Source: Nocardioides abyssi (lineage in GTDB: Bacteria > Actinomycetota > Actinomycetes > Propionibacteriales > Nocardioidaceae). From it: DNA of 64,000 nt. The notes beneath the pieces are model-generated. The model was not told where the DNA came from. It did not search any database and saw only the letters and a list, made by a program, of their open reading frames with translations. The stretch lies in contig NZ_JAUHJR010000004.1 of NCBI RefSeq assembly GCF_030412915.1, positions 124,001 through 188,000 on the forward strand. Reading direction: 5' to 3'. Shown piece after piece: positions 1 to 7,955 of this stretch; the first letter of the stretch is position 1; every line of letters begins with the position of its first letter. The position numbers were made by a program, and so were the translations under genes.

Positions 1-149
1 AGCTGCAGACGCGCGATCTCGGGGTTCTTGTGCGTCTTGACGTGCGGACGCAGCGCGACCTGCCGGGCCGCGGCCGTCTCCGCCGCGACCCGGACGTTGC
101 GCCGCAACCGGTCGAGGTCGAGGCAGAGGTACGGGGTCGCGGTCGGCAC
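1..149 (-). CDS. D-threonine aldolase / D-serine dehydratase-like PLP enzyme, N-terminal fragment
   Basis: Only the first 49 codons are inside the window; the gene runs off the left edge. The peptide has a TPYLCLDLDRL opening and a RPHVKTHK motif at about residues 34-41. In fold-III (alanine-racemase-like) D-threonine aldolases and D-serine dehydratases the first Lys of this motif (Lys38 here) carries PLP. The GTG start follows directly after the TAG of the aldo/keto reductase, so the two are almost certainly cotranscribed. The family acts on D-amino acids in the cytoplasm; the substrate cannot be told from this fragment. Confidence 0.72.
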   Translation of the reverse strand, partial: MPTATPYLCLDLDRLRRNVRVAAETAAARQVALRPHVKTHKNPEIARLQ

Positions 150-992
150 CTACATCTCCTCGTGGGTGTCCGGGTCACCGCCGAAGAGCCGGCCGTCGGC
201 GCGGCCGAGGCCGGTGATGGCCGCGACCTCCTCCGCGGACAGCTCGAAGCCGAGGACGTCGAGGTTCTGCCGCTGCCGCTCGGGCGTCGCGGACTTCGGG
301 ATCGGCACGTTGCCGAGCTGGAGCTGCCAGCGCAGGACCACCTGGCCCGGGGTGACTCCGTGCCGCGCGGCCGCCTCGGCGACGACGGGCTCCGCGAACG
401 GCGCCTGCCGCTTGCCCAGCGGGCTCCACGACTCGGTGCGGATGCCGAGGCGCTCGTGCACGGCGCGCATCTCGACCTGCGGGAAGTAGGGGTGCAGCTC
501 GACCTGGTTGACCGCCGGGGTGACCCCCGTGTCGTCGAGGACCCGCTCGAGGTGGGCCTCGGTGAAGTTCGAGACCCCGACGGTGCGGACGAGCCCCTCG
601 GCCTGCAGGTCGACGAGCGCGCGGTACGCCTCGGCGTACTTCCCGACGCTGGGGTTGGGCCAGTGGATCAGGTGCAGGTCGATCCGGTCCAGGCCCAGCG
701 CCTCCAGCGACCCGCGCACGCTGGCGACCGCGTCGTCGTACGCATGGGCGCGGCCCGGAAGCTTGCTGGTGACCACGAGCTCCCCGCGCGGGACGCCGGA
801 GCGGCGGATGGCCTCACCGACCGCGCGCTCGTTGCCGTAGTTCACCGCGGTGTCGATGAGCCGGTAGCCGGCGTCGACCGCGGAGACGACAGCGGCGACG
901 CACTCCTCGTCCTTCAGAGGGTAGGTGCCGAAGCCGATCGCCGGCAGCGTGGTGCCGTCGTTCAGCGTGTGCACGGGGAGCGGGGCGTTCAC
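150..992 (-). CDS. Aldo/keto reductase
   Basis: This 280-residue protein has the usual length and order of a bacterial 2,5-diketo-gluconate-reductase-type aldo/keto reductase. The (beta/alpha)8 tetrad can be read as Asp47 and Tyr52 (LIDTAVNYGNE), Lys77 (VTSK) and His110 (LHLIHWP). The C-terminal IPKSATPERQRQN segment is the NADPH phosphate-binding motif. It should reduce small aldehydes or ketones with NADPH in the cytosol. The GTG start overlaps the stop of the upstream gene by 4 bp (GTGA), so it belongs to a four-gene minus-strand operon (1656 to below 1). Confidence 0.93.
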   Translation of the reverse strand: MNAPLPVHTLNDGTTLPAIGFGTYPLKDEECVAAVVSAVDAGYRLIDTAVNYGNERAVGEAIRRSGVPRGELVVTSKLPGRAHAYDDAVASVRGSLEALGLDRIDLHLIHWPNPSVGKYAEAYRALVDLQAEGLVRTVGVSNFTEAHLERVLDDTGVTPAVNQVELHPYFPQVEMRAVHERLGIRTESWSPLGKRQAPFAEPVVAEAAARHGVTPGQVVLRWQLQLGNVPIPKSATPERQRQNLDVLGFELSAEEVAAITGLGRADGRLFGGDPDTHEEM

Positions 993-1438
993 TTGTCGGG
1001 AGGGGTCTCGGCGGGGGTGGCCTCGTGGTGGGTCGCGCCGTGGGTGCGGCGGTCCTCCTTCATCTCGGCCTCGTACAGGTGTCGGCGGCCGCCGACGAGC
1101 GCCTCGCGGGCCTCGCGCTCGACGTCCTTGAACGCCGCGTAGTAGGTGTCGTCATACGCCTCGACGATCTGGAAGGTCCAGCGGCCCTCGATGACGTTGC
1201 GGCCGATGATCTCGGTGCGGACCTTGTCGGCCAGCTCAGTGTGGCCGGCCTCCTCCAGCAGGTCGACGGCGTCGCCGGCGGTCAGGTCGGCGGTGCCGCT
1301 CATCCGGTGGAAGTTGTAGAGGAACCCCCGGGCGGCCTCCACCGCCTCGAGGGCCTCGGACAGCTTCCCCAGCGCCTCGACCGTGGCGTCGGTGACGCCG
1401 TCGGGCCGCGTGTGCCGATCGTCGGGGCCGCTGGTCAA
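989..1438 (-). CDS. Conserved hypothetical protein, 149 aa
   Basis: I do not recognise a named family. The protein is soluble and mostly helical, with a conserved-looking core at about residues 15-120 (LEAVEAARGFLYNFHRMSG, then an acidic, aromatic stretch with EGRWTFQIVEAYDDTYY) and a polar low-complexity tail. The TTG at 1438 overlaps the previous stop by 4 bp. A GTG at codon 15 is an alternative start that would remove a poorly ordered N-terminus. It sits between a 73-residue protein and the aldo/keto reductase with 4-bp overlaps on both sides, which supports translational coupling. Confidence 0.75.
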   Translation of the reverse strand: MTSGPDDRHTRPDGVTDATVEALGKLSEALEAVEAARGFLYNFHRMSGTADLTAGDAVDLLEEAGHTELADKVRTEIIGRNVIEGRWTFQIVEAYDDTYYAAFKDVEREAREALVGGRRHLYEAEMKEDRRTHGATHHEATPAETPPDK

Positions 1439-1656
1439 GACAGGACGCTCTTCGCGTCGACCACCCCGTGGCGGGACTCGATGGCGTCGGCGAGCTTGGC
1501 GATCTCGTTCTCGCTCAGCGAGACCCCGACCTCGTCGGCGCCCTTGCGCAGCTCCTCGGCGACGGTGCCCTCGGTGGCGCCGTCCTGCCAGGAGGAGACC
1601 CGGTCGACGATGATCTGGACGGCTTCGTTCTTCTCGTTCGCGTTCTGCTCGGTCAT
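1435..1656 (-). CDS. Small conserved hypothetical protein, 73 aa
   Basis: First gene of the minus-strand operon that runs to the left edge. The 73-residue product is acidic, with no membrane segment or signal peptide, and contains a helical EEL(R/K)KGADEVGVSLSENEIAKLADAIE core. ATG at 1656 was chosen because the frame upstream loses coding character and runs antisense through the sortase gene. Function unknown. The 45 bp to the divergent sortase gene must hold both promoters. Confidence 0.72.
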   Translation of the reverse strand: MTEQNANEKNEAVQIIVDRVSSWQDGATEGTVAEELRKGADEVGVSLSENEIAKLADAIESRHGVVDAKSVLS

Positions 1657-1689
1657 GCGCGACCTGTACCCACCTCGTCGCGAGCCACC

Positions 1690-1695
1690 TACGCT
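1690..1695 (+). promoter_or_regulatory. -10 element of the sortase gene (leaderless type)
   Basis: TACGCT lies 6 nt before the ATG at 1702, and no Shine-Dalgarno sequence is present. Confidence 0.5.
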
Positions 1696-1701
1696 CGGGT
1701 C

Positions 1702-2490
1702 ATGGAGGTGCGCGCACGTCCCCGTGCGGCGCCCGGTGGGTGGGCAGCACCGGTCGCAGGACTGGTCGCAGCACTGGTCGTGGCCGTCTGCCTGACGGCG
1801 TGCACCTCGGACGACGGCTTCCCGACCAGTGCCGACGGTCCGACGTCCGGGTCGGCCCAGCCGTCCGAGAGACCCGAGCGGACCGCGCCCACCGGGCTCG
1901 TGGCGCCCGAGCGGACCCCGACGTACGTCGCCGCCGACGGCCGACCTCGGAGCGCGAGGCTCACCGTGCCGGCGATCGGGCTCACCGGACTGGCCGTGGT
2001 GCCCTACCGCGGCTGGACCGACGACGCCCCGGGGACCCTGATCCAGGACCGTGGCGTCGCCTCGAGCCCGCACGGCCCGCGCGGGGGCACCGGTCCCGGT
2101 GGGGTCGGCAACTTCCAGGTCACGGCCCACCGGCTGTCCTCGACGCGCGCCTTCGAGCGCCTGCCCGAGCTGCGCCGGGGGGACGTGGTGCACGTCGAGG
2201 CAGGGCGCGTGCGGTACACCTACCGCGTCACCACGACGAGGCGCACGTCGTTCCGCTCGGCCGCCTCGCTGCGTGCGCAGCGGGCGGCCGTGCCAGGACG
2301 GCCCGGTGAACAGCCCACCCGGCCGATGATCACGCTCTCGACCTGCGCCACGGTCGAGGACCACGCGGTGGGCAACTACTGGGCCGACCGGTTCGGCAAC
2401 CCCGAGCACCGCATCGACAAGATCGGGGTGCTCGTGCGCAGCCGGCCGGTCGGCGCAGGAGCGGCGGGGTCCGGCGTCAGCCGGCGCTGA
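1702..2490 (+). CDS. Class E-like sortase domain lipoprotein
   Basis: The 262-residue protein starts with a basic stretch, a hydrophobic segment (about residues 16-33) and LTAC, a good lipobox, so it is probably anchored on the outer face of the membrane. The sortase fold follows: His in VTAHRLSS, the nucleophile Cys in TLSTC and a late Arg in the EHRIDKIG strand form the expected His-Cys-Arg set. Sortases attach or cross-link cell-wall proteins, but no LPXTG-type substrate gene is nearby, so its partner is unknown. The ATG at 1702 fits a leaderless promoter. Its 3' end overlaps the convergent MFS gene by 14 bp. Confidence 0.85.
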   Translation: MEVRARPRAAPGGWAAPVAGLVAALVVAVCLTACTSDDGFPTSADGPTSGSAQPSERPERTAPTGLVAPERTPTYVAADGRPRSARLTVPAIGLTGLAVVPYRGWTDDAPGTLIQDRGVASSPHGPRGGTGPGGVGNFQVTAHRLSSTRAFERLPELRRGDVVHVEAGRVRYTYRVTTTRRTSFRSAASLRAQRAAVPGRPGEQPTRPMITLSTCATVEDHAVGNYWADRFGNPEHRIDKIGVLVRSRPVGAGAAGSGVSRR

Positions 2491-3922
2491 CGCCCGCGGC
2501 GACCGGCTCCTCGGCCGCGGCGACGTCGGCGGCGCGGCGACGGGGGATCGTCGCGGCGATCGCGACACCGACGAACGCGGCGATCGCGCCGACGAGGAAG
2601 CACAGCTGGAAGGCGCCCTCGGTCGGGATCTCGAACCCGTCGCCGACCGGCATCGTCTTGCTGGTCAGCAGCGTGCCCATGACGGCGGCCGAGACCGTGG
2701 TGCCGACCGAGCGCATCAGGGCGTTCAGGCCGACCGCGGCGCCGGCCTCGCGCGGCGGGACCGCGTCGAGGATGAGCGTGGGCATCGCGGCGTACCCGAT
2801 GCCGACGCCCGCGGAGAGGATGCAGGAGACGAGCAGCAGCTGCCAGGGCGCGTCCATGAGGAAGTACGCCACGAGGTAGCCGCCACCGAGGACGGCCGCG
2901 CCGATCATCAGGGTGATCCGCGCGCCGATGGTGGAGATCAGCCGGCCGGAGACCGGGGCGAACAGCATCATCACCAGGCCGCCCGGGGCCATCCACAGGC
3001 CGGCGGCGAGGATCGACTGGCCCAGGCCGTAGCCGGTGGCCTCGGGGAGCTGCAGCAGCTGGGGCACGACGATCGCCTGCGCCATCATGCCGAAGCCGAC
3101 CGCGACGGCGGCGATGTTGGTCATCAGGACGGGGAGCTTCGCGGTGGCGCGGAGGTCGACCAGCGGCTCGGCCTGGCGCATCTCGAAGGCACCCCAGACC
3201 AGGAGCACCACGACGCCGGCGGCCATCGCGCCGAGGGTGCGGGCGTCGCCCCAGCCCCAGGTCGTGGCCTTGGAGACGCCGACGAGCAGCGAGACCAGGC
3301 CGACCGCGAGACCGATCGCGCCGACCCAGTCGAACCGGCCGGGCGCCTCGTCGTGGACGTGGGGGATGGCGAGCGCGGTGAGGGCCGTGATGACCACGGC
3401 GAGCGCGGTGGAGACCCAGAAGAGCGCGTGCCAGTCGCCGACCTCGACGATCCAGGCCGACAGCGGCAGGCCGATGGCCCCGCCGACGCCGAGCGTCGCG
3501 CTCATCGCGGCGACCGCGCTGCCCGCCATCTCCGGCGGCACGATCTGGCGGATCATCGAGATGCCGACCGGGATGAAGCCCATCGCCAGGCCCTGGAGAG
3601 CGCGGCCGGTGAGCACCGGCACGAGCGTGGAAGACAGCGCGACGAGCGCGGAGCCGAACGCCAGCAGCGCGGCGCTGGCGACCATGACCCGCTTCTTGCC
3701 GAACAAGTCGGCCAGGCGGCCGGCGATCGGCATCGCGACCGCGCCCGCCAGCAGGGTGACGGTGACGACCCACGCGGCGTTGGCCGGGGAGGTGGCGAGC
3801 AGGCGCGGGAGGTCGCTCTGGATGGGGATGACCAGCGTCTGGGTCAGGGCGGCGGTGAGGCCACCCACGCAGAGGACGGCGATCGCGAGACGCGGGTTGG
3901 CGGTCCGGGTGGGGCTCGGCAC
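2477..3922 (-). CDS. MFS transporter, DHA2-like drug exporter
   Basis: The 481-residue protein has about 14 hydrophobic segments, which fits the 14-TM DHA2 family. The motif-A loop between TM2 and TM3 reads GRLADLFGKKRVM. The family exports drugs or small organic compounds with proton exchange; the substrate is not predictable here. A GTG start at 3922 was chosen because AAGGA lies 6 nt upstream; longer readings add a basic tail with no homology. An A/T-rich dyad at 3960-3984 upstream could bind a local regulator, but no regulator gene is adjacent. Confidence 0.9.
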   Translation of the reverse strand: MPSPTRTANPRLAIAVLCVGGLTAALTQTLVIPIQSDLPRLLATSPANAAWVVTVTLLAGAVAMPIAGRLADLFGKKRVMVASAALLAFGSALVALSSTLVPVLTGRALQGLAMGFIPVGISMIRQIVPPEMAGSAVAAMSATLGVGGAIGLPLSAWIVEVGDWHALFWVSTALAVVITALTALAIPHVHDEAPGRFDWVGAIGLAVGLVSLLVGVSKATTWGWGDARTLGAMAAGVVVLLVWGAFEMRQAEPLVDLRATAKLPVLMTNIAAVAVGFGMMAQAIVVPQLLQLPEATGYGLGQSILAAGLWMAPGGLVMMLFAPVSGRLISTIGARITLMIGAAVLGGGYLVAYFLMDAPWQLLLVSCILSAGVGIGYAAMPTLILDAVPPREAGAAVGLNALMRSVGTTVSAAVMGTLLTSKTMPVGDGFEIPTEGAFQLCFLVGAIAAFVGVAIAATIPRRRAADVAAAEEPVAAGVSAG

Positions 3923-3959
3923 AGAGGTTCCTTGTCGGTCGGTGAGGACCTCAGCGTAA

Positions 3960-3984
3960 AGATGATTGCCTTTGACAACCAACT
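3960..3984. promoter_or_regulatory. Imperfect dyad upstream of the MFS gene
   Basis: AGATGATTG at 3960-3968 faces CAACCAACT at 3976-3984 (7 of 9 positions pair) across a 7-nt spacer. The stretch is clearly A/T-richer than its surroundings and lies 38-62 bp before the MFS start, where a MarR- or TetR-type operator would sit. This is inference from shape only. Confidence 0.35.
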
Positions 3985-4028
3985 GGCGGGCGTGTGATCC
4001 CGGCCGCACCCCACATCTCAGGGGAGTC

Positions 4029-4096
4029 CTGCACATCTCGGGGTAGATCTGCCCCGAGATGTGCAGGGGTCACCGGTTCACCGGTGACCCCTGCAC
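4029..4096 (-). terminator. Two overlapping alternative hairpins after katE
   Basis: Hairpin 1 pairs 4029-4043 with 4052-4066 (15 bp, perfect, 8-nt loop). Hairpin 2 pairs 4061-4076 with 4081-4096 (16 bp, perfect, TTCA loop). They share 4061-4066, so only one can be complete at a time. In katE mRNA hairpin 2 forms first, beginning about 25 nt after the stop. A third, partial copy of the CACATCTC-GGGG motif lies at about 4013-4025. Termination of katE is the simplest role; there is no U-tract. Confidence 0.6.
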
Positions 4097-4121
4097 GCCG
4101 ACGGCGCCGCTCAGACGCCGC

Positions 4122-6383
4122 TCAGACGGCGGTCGGGAAGCGGTCCCAGACCCGGTGGAAGGCCATCTGCTCCGAGACACCGGTGAAGACGTCGGCGGGG
4201 GACCCGCCGGTGACGACGCCGGGGTCGTCGGCGCTGATGCCGGCGCCGGCGAGCGCGGTGACGCCCTCGCCCCAGGCGCCGATCACCTTGGCGTGGCGGT
4301 GGCACTCCTGGACCATCAGCGCGACGCGCGGGTCGAGCGCGGGGGAGCCGGCCGCGCCGGCCTTCGCGTCCCGGTTGGTCAGCGCGTCGGGCGCGGGCTT
4401 CGGCGCACCCGCCACGAGCAGCACGTCGACCTCGACCGAGCGGCCGGTGGCGAAGGTCCGCTGCACCGGCATGCCCTCGATGGTGCCGCCGTGTGGACCG
4501 ATGAGCAGCGGGACCATCCCGGCGCCGTGGATGGTGCGGCGCAGGGCGTCGACCCCGCTCAGGTCACCGTCGGGGTCGACCACGATGCCGATCATCCGGC
4601 CGTCGGGCGGGAACGGTCCCTTGACCTGCGAGAGCGCCGGGCTCGGCTCGAGGTCCTGCAGCTCGATCGTCGGCTCGGGCGCGGGCAGGCCGAGGCCGGT
4701 GGCGACCTCCTGACACAGCACCGGGTCGATGTTGGCCAGCGACTGCAGCTGCCGCTCCTTGACCGCCTGCTCGTAGCACTTGCCGAGCTCGAAGGTGTAG
4801 GCGCGGATGATGTGCTCCTGCTCGACCGGCGTCATCGACAGCCAGAACTGGCGCACCTGGCTGTAGTGGTCGTCGTACGACGCCGGGTTCTCCCGCACCT
4901 TGGTCGCCTCGGAGACCTTCACGGCCGCCTCGACGAACGCGCGGGTGTCCTCCTCCGACAGGTCCGCGCCCGCGGCGAACGGGCAGCCGCCGTCGAGCGA
5001 GTTCGGCTTGTACGGCGCGACGCCGGAGTGGACCGCGTGCTGGTGGAAGCCGTCGCGGAACATGTCGTTGGTCGGCACGTGCGGCCGGTTGACCGGGATC
5101 TGGTTGTAGTTCGGCCCGCCCAGCCGCGAGAGCTGGGTGTCGACGTAGGAGAACAGCCGCGTCTGCAGCAGCGGGTCGTCGGTGACGTCGATGCCCGGCA
5201 CGAGGTGACCGACGTGGAAGGCGACCTGCTCGGTCTCGGCGAAGAAGTTCGTCGGGTTCGCGTTGAGCGTCAGCTTGCCGATCGGCTGCACCGGCGCGAT
5301 CTCCTCCGGCACGATCTTCGTCGGGTCGAGCAGGTCGATGCCGGCGAACATCTGGTCGGGCTCGTCGGGGAAGACCTGGATGCCGAGCTCCCACTCCGGG
5401 TGCGCGCCGGCCTCGATGGCGTCGTACAGGTCGCGGCGGTGGAAGTCGGGGTCGATGCCGTTGATCATCTGCGCCTCCTCCCAGGTCAGGGAGTGGACGC
5501 CGAGCTTCGGCTTCCAGTGGAACTTCACCAGCGACGTCGCGCCCTCGGCGTTGATGCAGCGGAACGTGTGGACGCCGAAGCCCTCCATCATCCGGTAGGA
5601 GCGCGGGATGCCGCGGTCGGACATGTTCCACATCGTGTGGTGCTGGGCCTCGGTGTGCAGCGAGACGAAGTCCCAGAAGGTGTCGTGGGCGCTCTGCGCC
5701 TGTGGGATCTCGCGGTCCGGGTGCGGCTTGCCGGCGTGGACGACGTCGGGGAACTTGATGCCGTCCTGGATGAAGAAGACCGGGATGTTGTTGGCGACGA
5801 GGTCCCAGTTGCCCTCCTCGGTGTAGAACTTCACCGCGAAGCCGCGGGTGTCCCGCACCGTGTCGGCCGAGCCGCGCGAGCCCAGCACGGTGGAGAACCG
5901 CGTGAAGACCGGCGTCCGCCTCCCCTTCGCGAACAGGCCCGCCATCGAGACCGACTCGGCGGTGCCGTAGCCCTCGAAGACGCCGTGCGCGCCGGCGCCG
6001 CGGGCGTGGACGACGCGCTCGGGGATCCGCTCGTGGTCGAAGTGGGTGATCTTCTCGCGCAGGTGGTGGTCCTGCAGCAGCGTCGGGCCGCGGCTGCCGG
6101 CCTTGAGCGAGTGGTCGGTGTCGCGCAGGCGGGTGCCGGTGCTGTTGGTGAGGTACGCCGACTGCTGGGCGCGCGCGGTCGGCGGCGCGCCCGTCTGCGC
6201 GCCCGTCGCGGTGCCGGTCGCCGGCGCGCCCTGGTCGGGCTTCGGGGGGAGCGGGGGCTTCGGGGTGGTCGGCTCCTCGAGCGTGGCCGGGGCCGGCCCC
6301 GGCACTCCGGGGACCGTGACGTCGAGCAGGCCCTCCAGCTTGTCCTTCGCGGCCCTCGCGGCGTCCTTGGGGTTCACGTGCAT
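4122..6383 (-). CDS. katE: Large-subunit (clade 2) catalase
   Basis: The 753-residue enzyme is a large heme catalase that disproportionates hydrogen peroxide in the cytosol. The core shows the distal His (PERVVHARGAGAHG, His127), the catalytic Asn (DLVANNIPVFF, about 198) and the proximal heme Tyr in RLFSYVDTQLSRL. After about residue 590 a flavodoxin/DJ-1-like C-terminal domain begins (GRMIGIVVDPDGD), the mark of HPII-type enzymes. The N-terminal 70 residues are Pro/Ala/Thr-rich and variable. ATG at 6383 has a GGAAGGTGG ribosome site 4 nt upstream. It is a single transcription unit, ended by the hairpins at 4029-4096. Confidence 0.96.
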   Translation of the reverse strand: MHVNPKDAARAAKDKLEGLLDVTVPGVPGPAPATLEEPTTPKPPLPPKPDQGAPATGTATGAQTGAPPTARAQQSAYLTNSTGTRLRDTDHSLKAGSRGPTLLQDHHLREKITHFDHERIPERVVHARGAGAHGVFEGYGTAESVSMAGLFAKGRRTPVFTRFSTVLGSRGSADTVRDTRGFAVKFYTEEGNWDLVANNIPVFFIQDGIKFPDVVHAGKPHPDREIPQAQSAHDTFWDFVSLHTEAQHHTMWNMSDRGIPRSYRMMEGFGVHTFRCINAEGATSLVKFHWKPKLGVHSLTWEEAQMINGIDPDFHRRDLYDAIEAGAHPEWELGIQVFPDEPDQMFAGIDLLDPTKIVPEEIAPVQPIGKLTLNANPTNFFAETEQVAFHVGHLVPGIDVTDDPLLQTRLFSYVDTQLSRLGGPNYNQIPVNRPHVPTNDMFRDGFHQHAVHSGVAPYKPNSLDGGCPFAAGADLSEEDTRAFVEAAVKVSEATKVRENPASYDDHYSQVRQFWLSMTPVEQEHIIRAYTFELGKCYEQAVKERQLQSLANIDPVLCQEVATGLGLPAPEPTIELQDLEPSPALSQVKGPFPPDGRMIGIVVDPDGDLSGVDALRRTIHGAGMVPLLIGPHGGTIEGMPVQRTFATGRSVEVDVLLVAGAPKPAPDALTNRDAKAGAAGSPALDPRVALMVQECHRHAKVIGAWGEGVTALAGAGISADDPGVVTGGSPADVFTGVSEQMAFHRVWDRFPTAV

Positions 6384-6458
6384 GCCACCTTCCGTCGATG
6401 TGGGTCGCTGCCCCTTTACCCCAGGGGGCATCCCGCAGACGGGGGCGCGCGCCGCCCG

Positions 6459-7181
6459 TCAGCCGGTGGCGCCGAACTGCTCCACGCGGATCGTCGTGGG
6501 GTCGACACCCGCTCCGATGAGCAGGGGAGTGGCGAGCGCGACGAAGCGCGGCGACCCGCAGACGAAGGCCACCTCCGCACCCGCGGCCAGCGGCGCGAGC
6601 TCCTCGGCCGTCGGCACCCCGCGGGGCCGGTCGCCGTCGTCGTGGCGGGTGTAGGCGACCAGCGCCCCGGCGCGCGCCAGCTCCGCGGCGTACGGCAGGT
6701 GCTCGGGGGAGCGGCCCACGGCGGCCACCCGCAGCAGGTCGCGGCGGTCCAGGCGGCGGGCCGTGCGCAGCATCGAGACCGCCGGCACCACGCCGGTGCC
6801 GCCGACCAGGCAGACCGCGGGCGTGCGGGTGTCCCAGCGGAACCACCTGCCGATCGGCCCGCGGACCTCCAGCACGTCACCGACCTCCGCGACGTCGGCG
6901 AGGTGCCCGGAGACCTCGCCGTCCGGGAAGCGCTCGACGAGCAGCTCGACCAGCGGGTCGTCGTTGTCTGAGGCGACCGAGTAGGACCGCTGCGCGGTGT
7001 AGTCGTCGGGCGCGCGCAGCCGCACGACGTAGTGCTGCCCCGGGTCGTGGCCCTGCCGGTCGTCGACGTGGAGGCGCAGCCGCACCTGGTCCGGCGTCGG
7101 CTGCTCCTTGGTGATGATCGTGCCGGTGGTCCAGGTCGTCTCGCGTGGGACGACGTCGTCGATGGAGCGGTCGGCACTCAC
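6459..7181 (-). CDS. FAD/NAD(P)-binding oxidoreductase (ferredoxin-reductase type)
   Basis: The 240-residue protein has an FAD-binding barrel with the RSYS motif (AQRSYSVAS, about residue 57), then an NAD(P)-binding half with GGTGVVPAVSML and the terminal FVCGSPRFV motif. It lacks an iron-sulfur domain, so electrons must pass directly to a partner. The GTG start overlaps the stop of the molybdopterin oxidoreductase by 4 bp (GTGA), which makes that enzyme its likely electron acceptor or donor. This pairing is seen in other actinobacteria; the physiological substrate is not established here. Confidence 0.88.
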   Translation of the reverse strand: MSADRSIDDVVPRETTWTTGTIITKEQPTPDQVRLRLHVDDRQGHDPGQHYVVRLRAPDDYTAQRSYSVASDNDDPLVELLVERFPDGEVSGHLADVAEVGDVLEVRGPIGRWFRWDTRTPAVCLVGGTGVVPAVSMLRTARRLDRRDLLRVAAVGRSPEHLPYAAELARAGALVAYTRHDDGDRPRGVPTAEELAPLAAGAEVAFVCGSPRFVALATPLLIGAGVDPTTIRVEQFGATG

Positions 7182-7789
7182 GCGTCGCCCTGGTAGCGCT
7201 GCTCGCGCCACGGGTCGCCGCGGTCGTGGTAGCCGTTGCGCTCCCAGAAGCCCTGCTGGTCCTCGTCGAGCAGCTCGAGGCGGGAGACCCACTTGGCCGA
7301 CTTCCAGAAGTAGAGGTGGGGGACCAGCAGGCGGGCGGGGCCGCCGTGCTCGCGGGTCAGCGGCTTGCCCTCGGCCTCCCAGACGACCCATGCCTTGCCG
7401 TCGGTCACGTCCTCGAGCGGCAGGTTGGTCGTGTAGCCCGTGCTGGAGTGGGCCAGCACGAAGCGCGCCTCGGGCCGCGGCCGGGCGGCGGCCAGCAGGT
7501 CGTCGACACTGATGCCGCGGAAGACCATGTCGAGCTTCGTCCACGTCGTCACGCAGTGGATGTCGCCGGAGTACGTCGCCGACGGCAGTCGGTGCGCCTC
7601 GTCCCACGACCAGGTCGTCGGCTCCTCGACGAGCCCGTCGACGGTGATCGACCACTCCTCGGGGCGGATCCGCGGGGCGGCCTCGGCGGTGAGCACGGGC
7701 CAGCTGCTGCCGGTGTCGTACTGGCCCGGCGGGATCCGGCCCTCCGGACCCTGCTCGCGCCTGCGGAAGAAGCCTCGGGTGACGGGCAC
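7178..7789 (-). CDS. Sulfite-oxidase-like molybdopterin oxidoreductase
   Basis: The 203-residue protein is a single molybdopterin-binding domain of the sulfite oxidase/MsrP type. The Mo-ligating Cys is at residue 79 (SGDIHCVTTWTKLD), followed by GYTTNLPLEDV and a conserved WKSAKWV stretch. There is no Tat signal, membrane segment, heme or dimerisation domain, so it should be cytosolic, unlike periplasmic MsrP. The GTG at 7789 was chosen because GAGGAGG lies 4-5 nt upstream; an in-frame start at 8134 adds a nonconserved Pro/Arg-rich tail. The overlapping flavin reductase probably supplies reducing power. Confidence 0.88.
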   Translation of the reverse strand: MPVTRGFFRRREQGPEGRIPPGQYDTGSSWPVLTAEAAPRIRPEEWSITVDGLVEEPTTWSWDEAHRLPSATYSGDIHCVTTWTKLDMVFRGISVDDLLAAARPRPEARFVLAHSSTGYTTNLPLEDVTDGKAWVVWEAEGKPLTREHGGPARLLVPHLYFWKSAKWVSRLELLDEDQQGFWERNGYHDRGDPWREQRYQGDA

Positions 7790-7955
7790 GGGTCCTCCTC
7801 GTTCGAGCGGCGGCTCGGGCGGCGGTCCGGTCGGCGCCGCGCGACCGAGTCTAGGCAGCGGCGCGACGTACCCAAGGTCGACGAAGTTCGCCCTCACCGG
7901 GCTCCGCGACCACGGGAGCGGCGCACGCTCGGCGGCACACGTCCCGGGAGTGAGC

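Noticed and set aside
4059-6971. Very long open frame antisense to katE and the flavin reductase
   Set aside because: Arg/Gly/Val-rich nonsense product; a typical mirror frame in GC-rich DNA. The same holds for the frame antisense to metH at 59742-62903.
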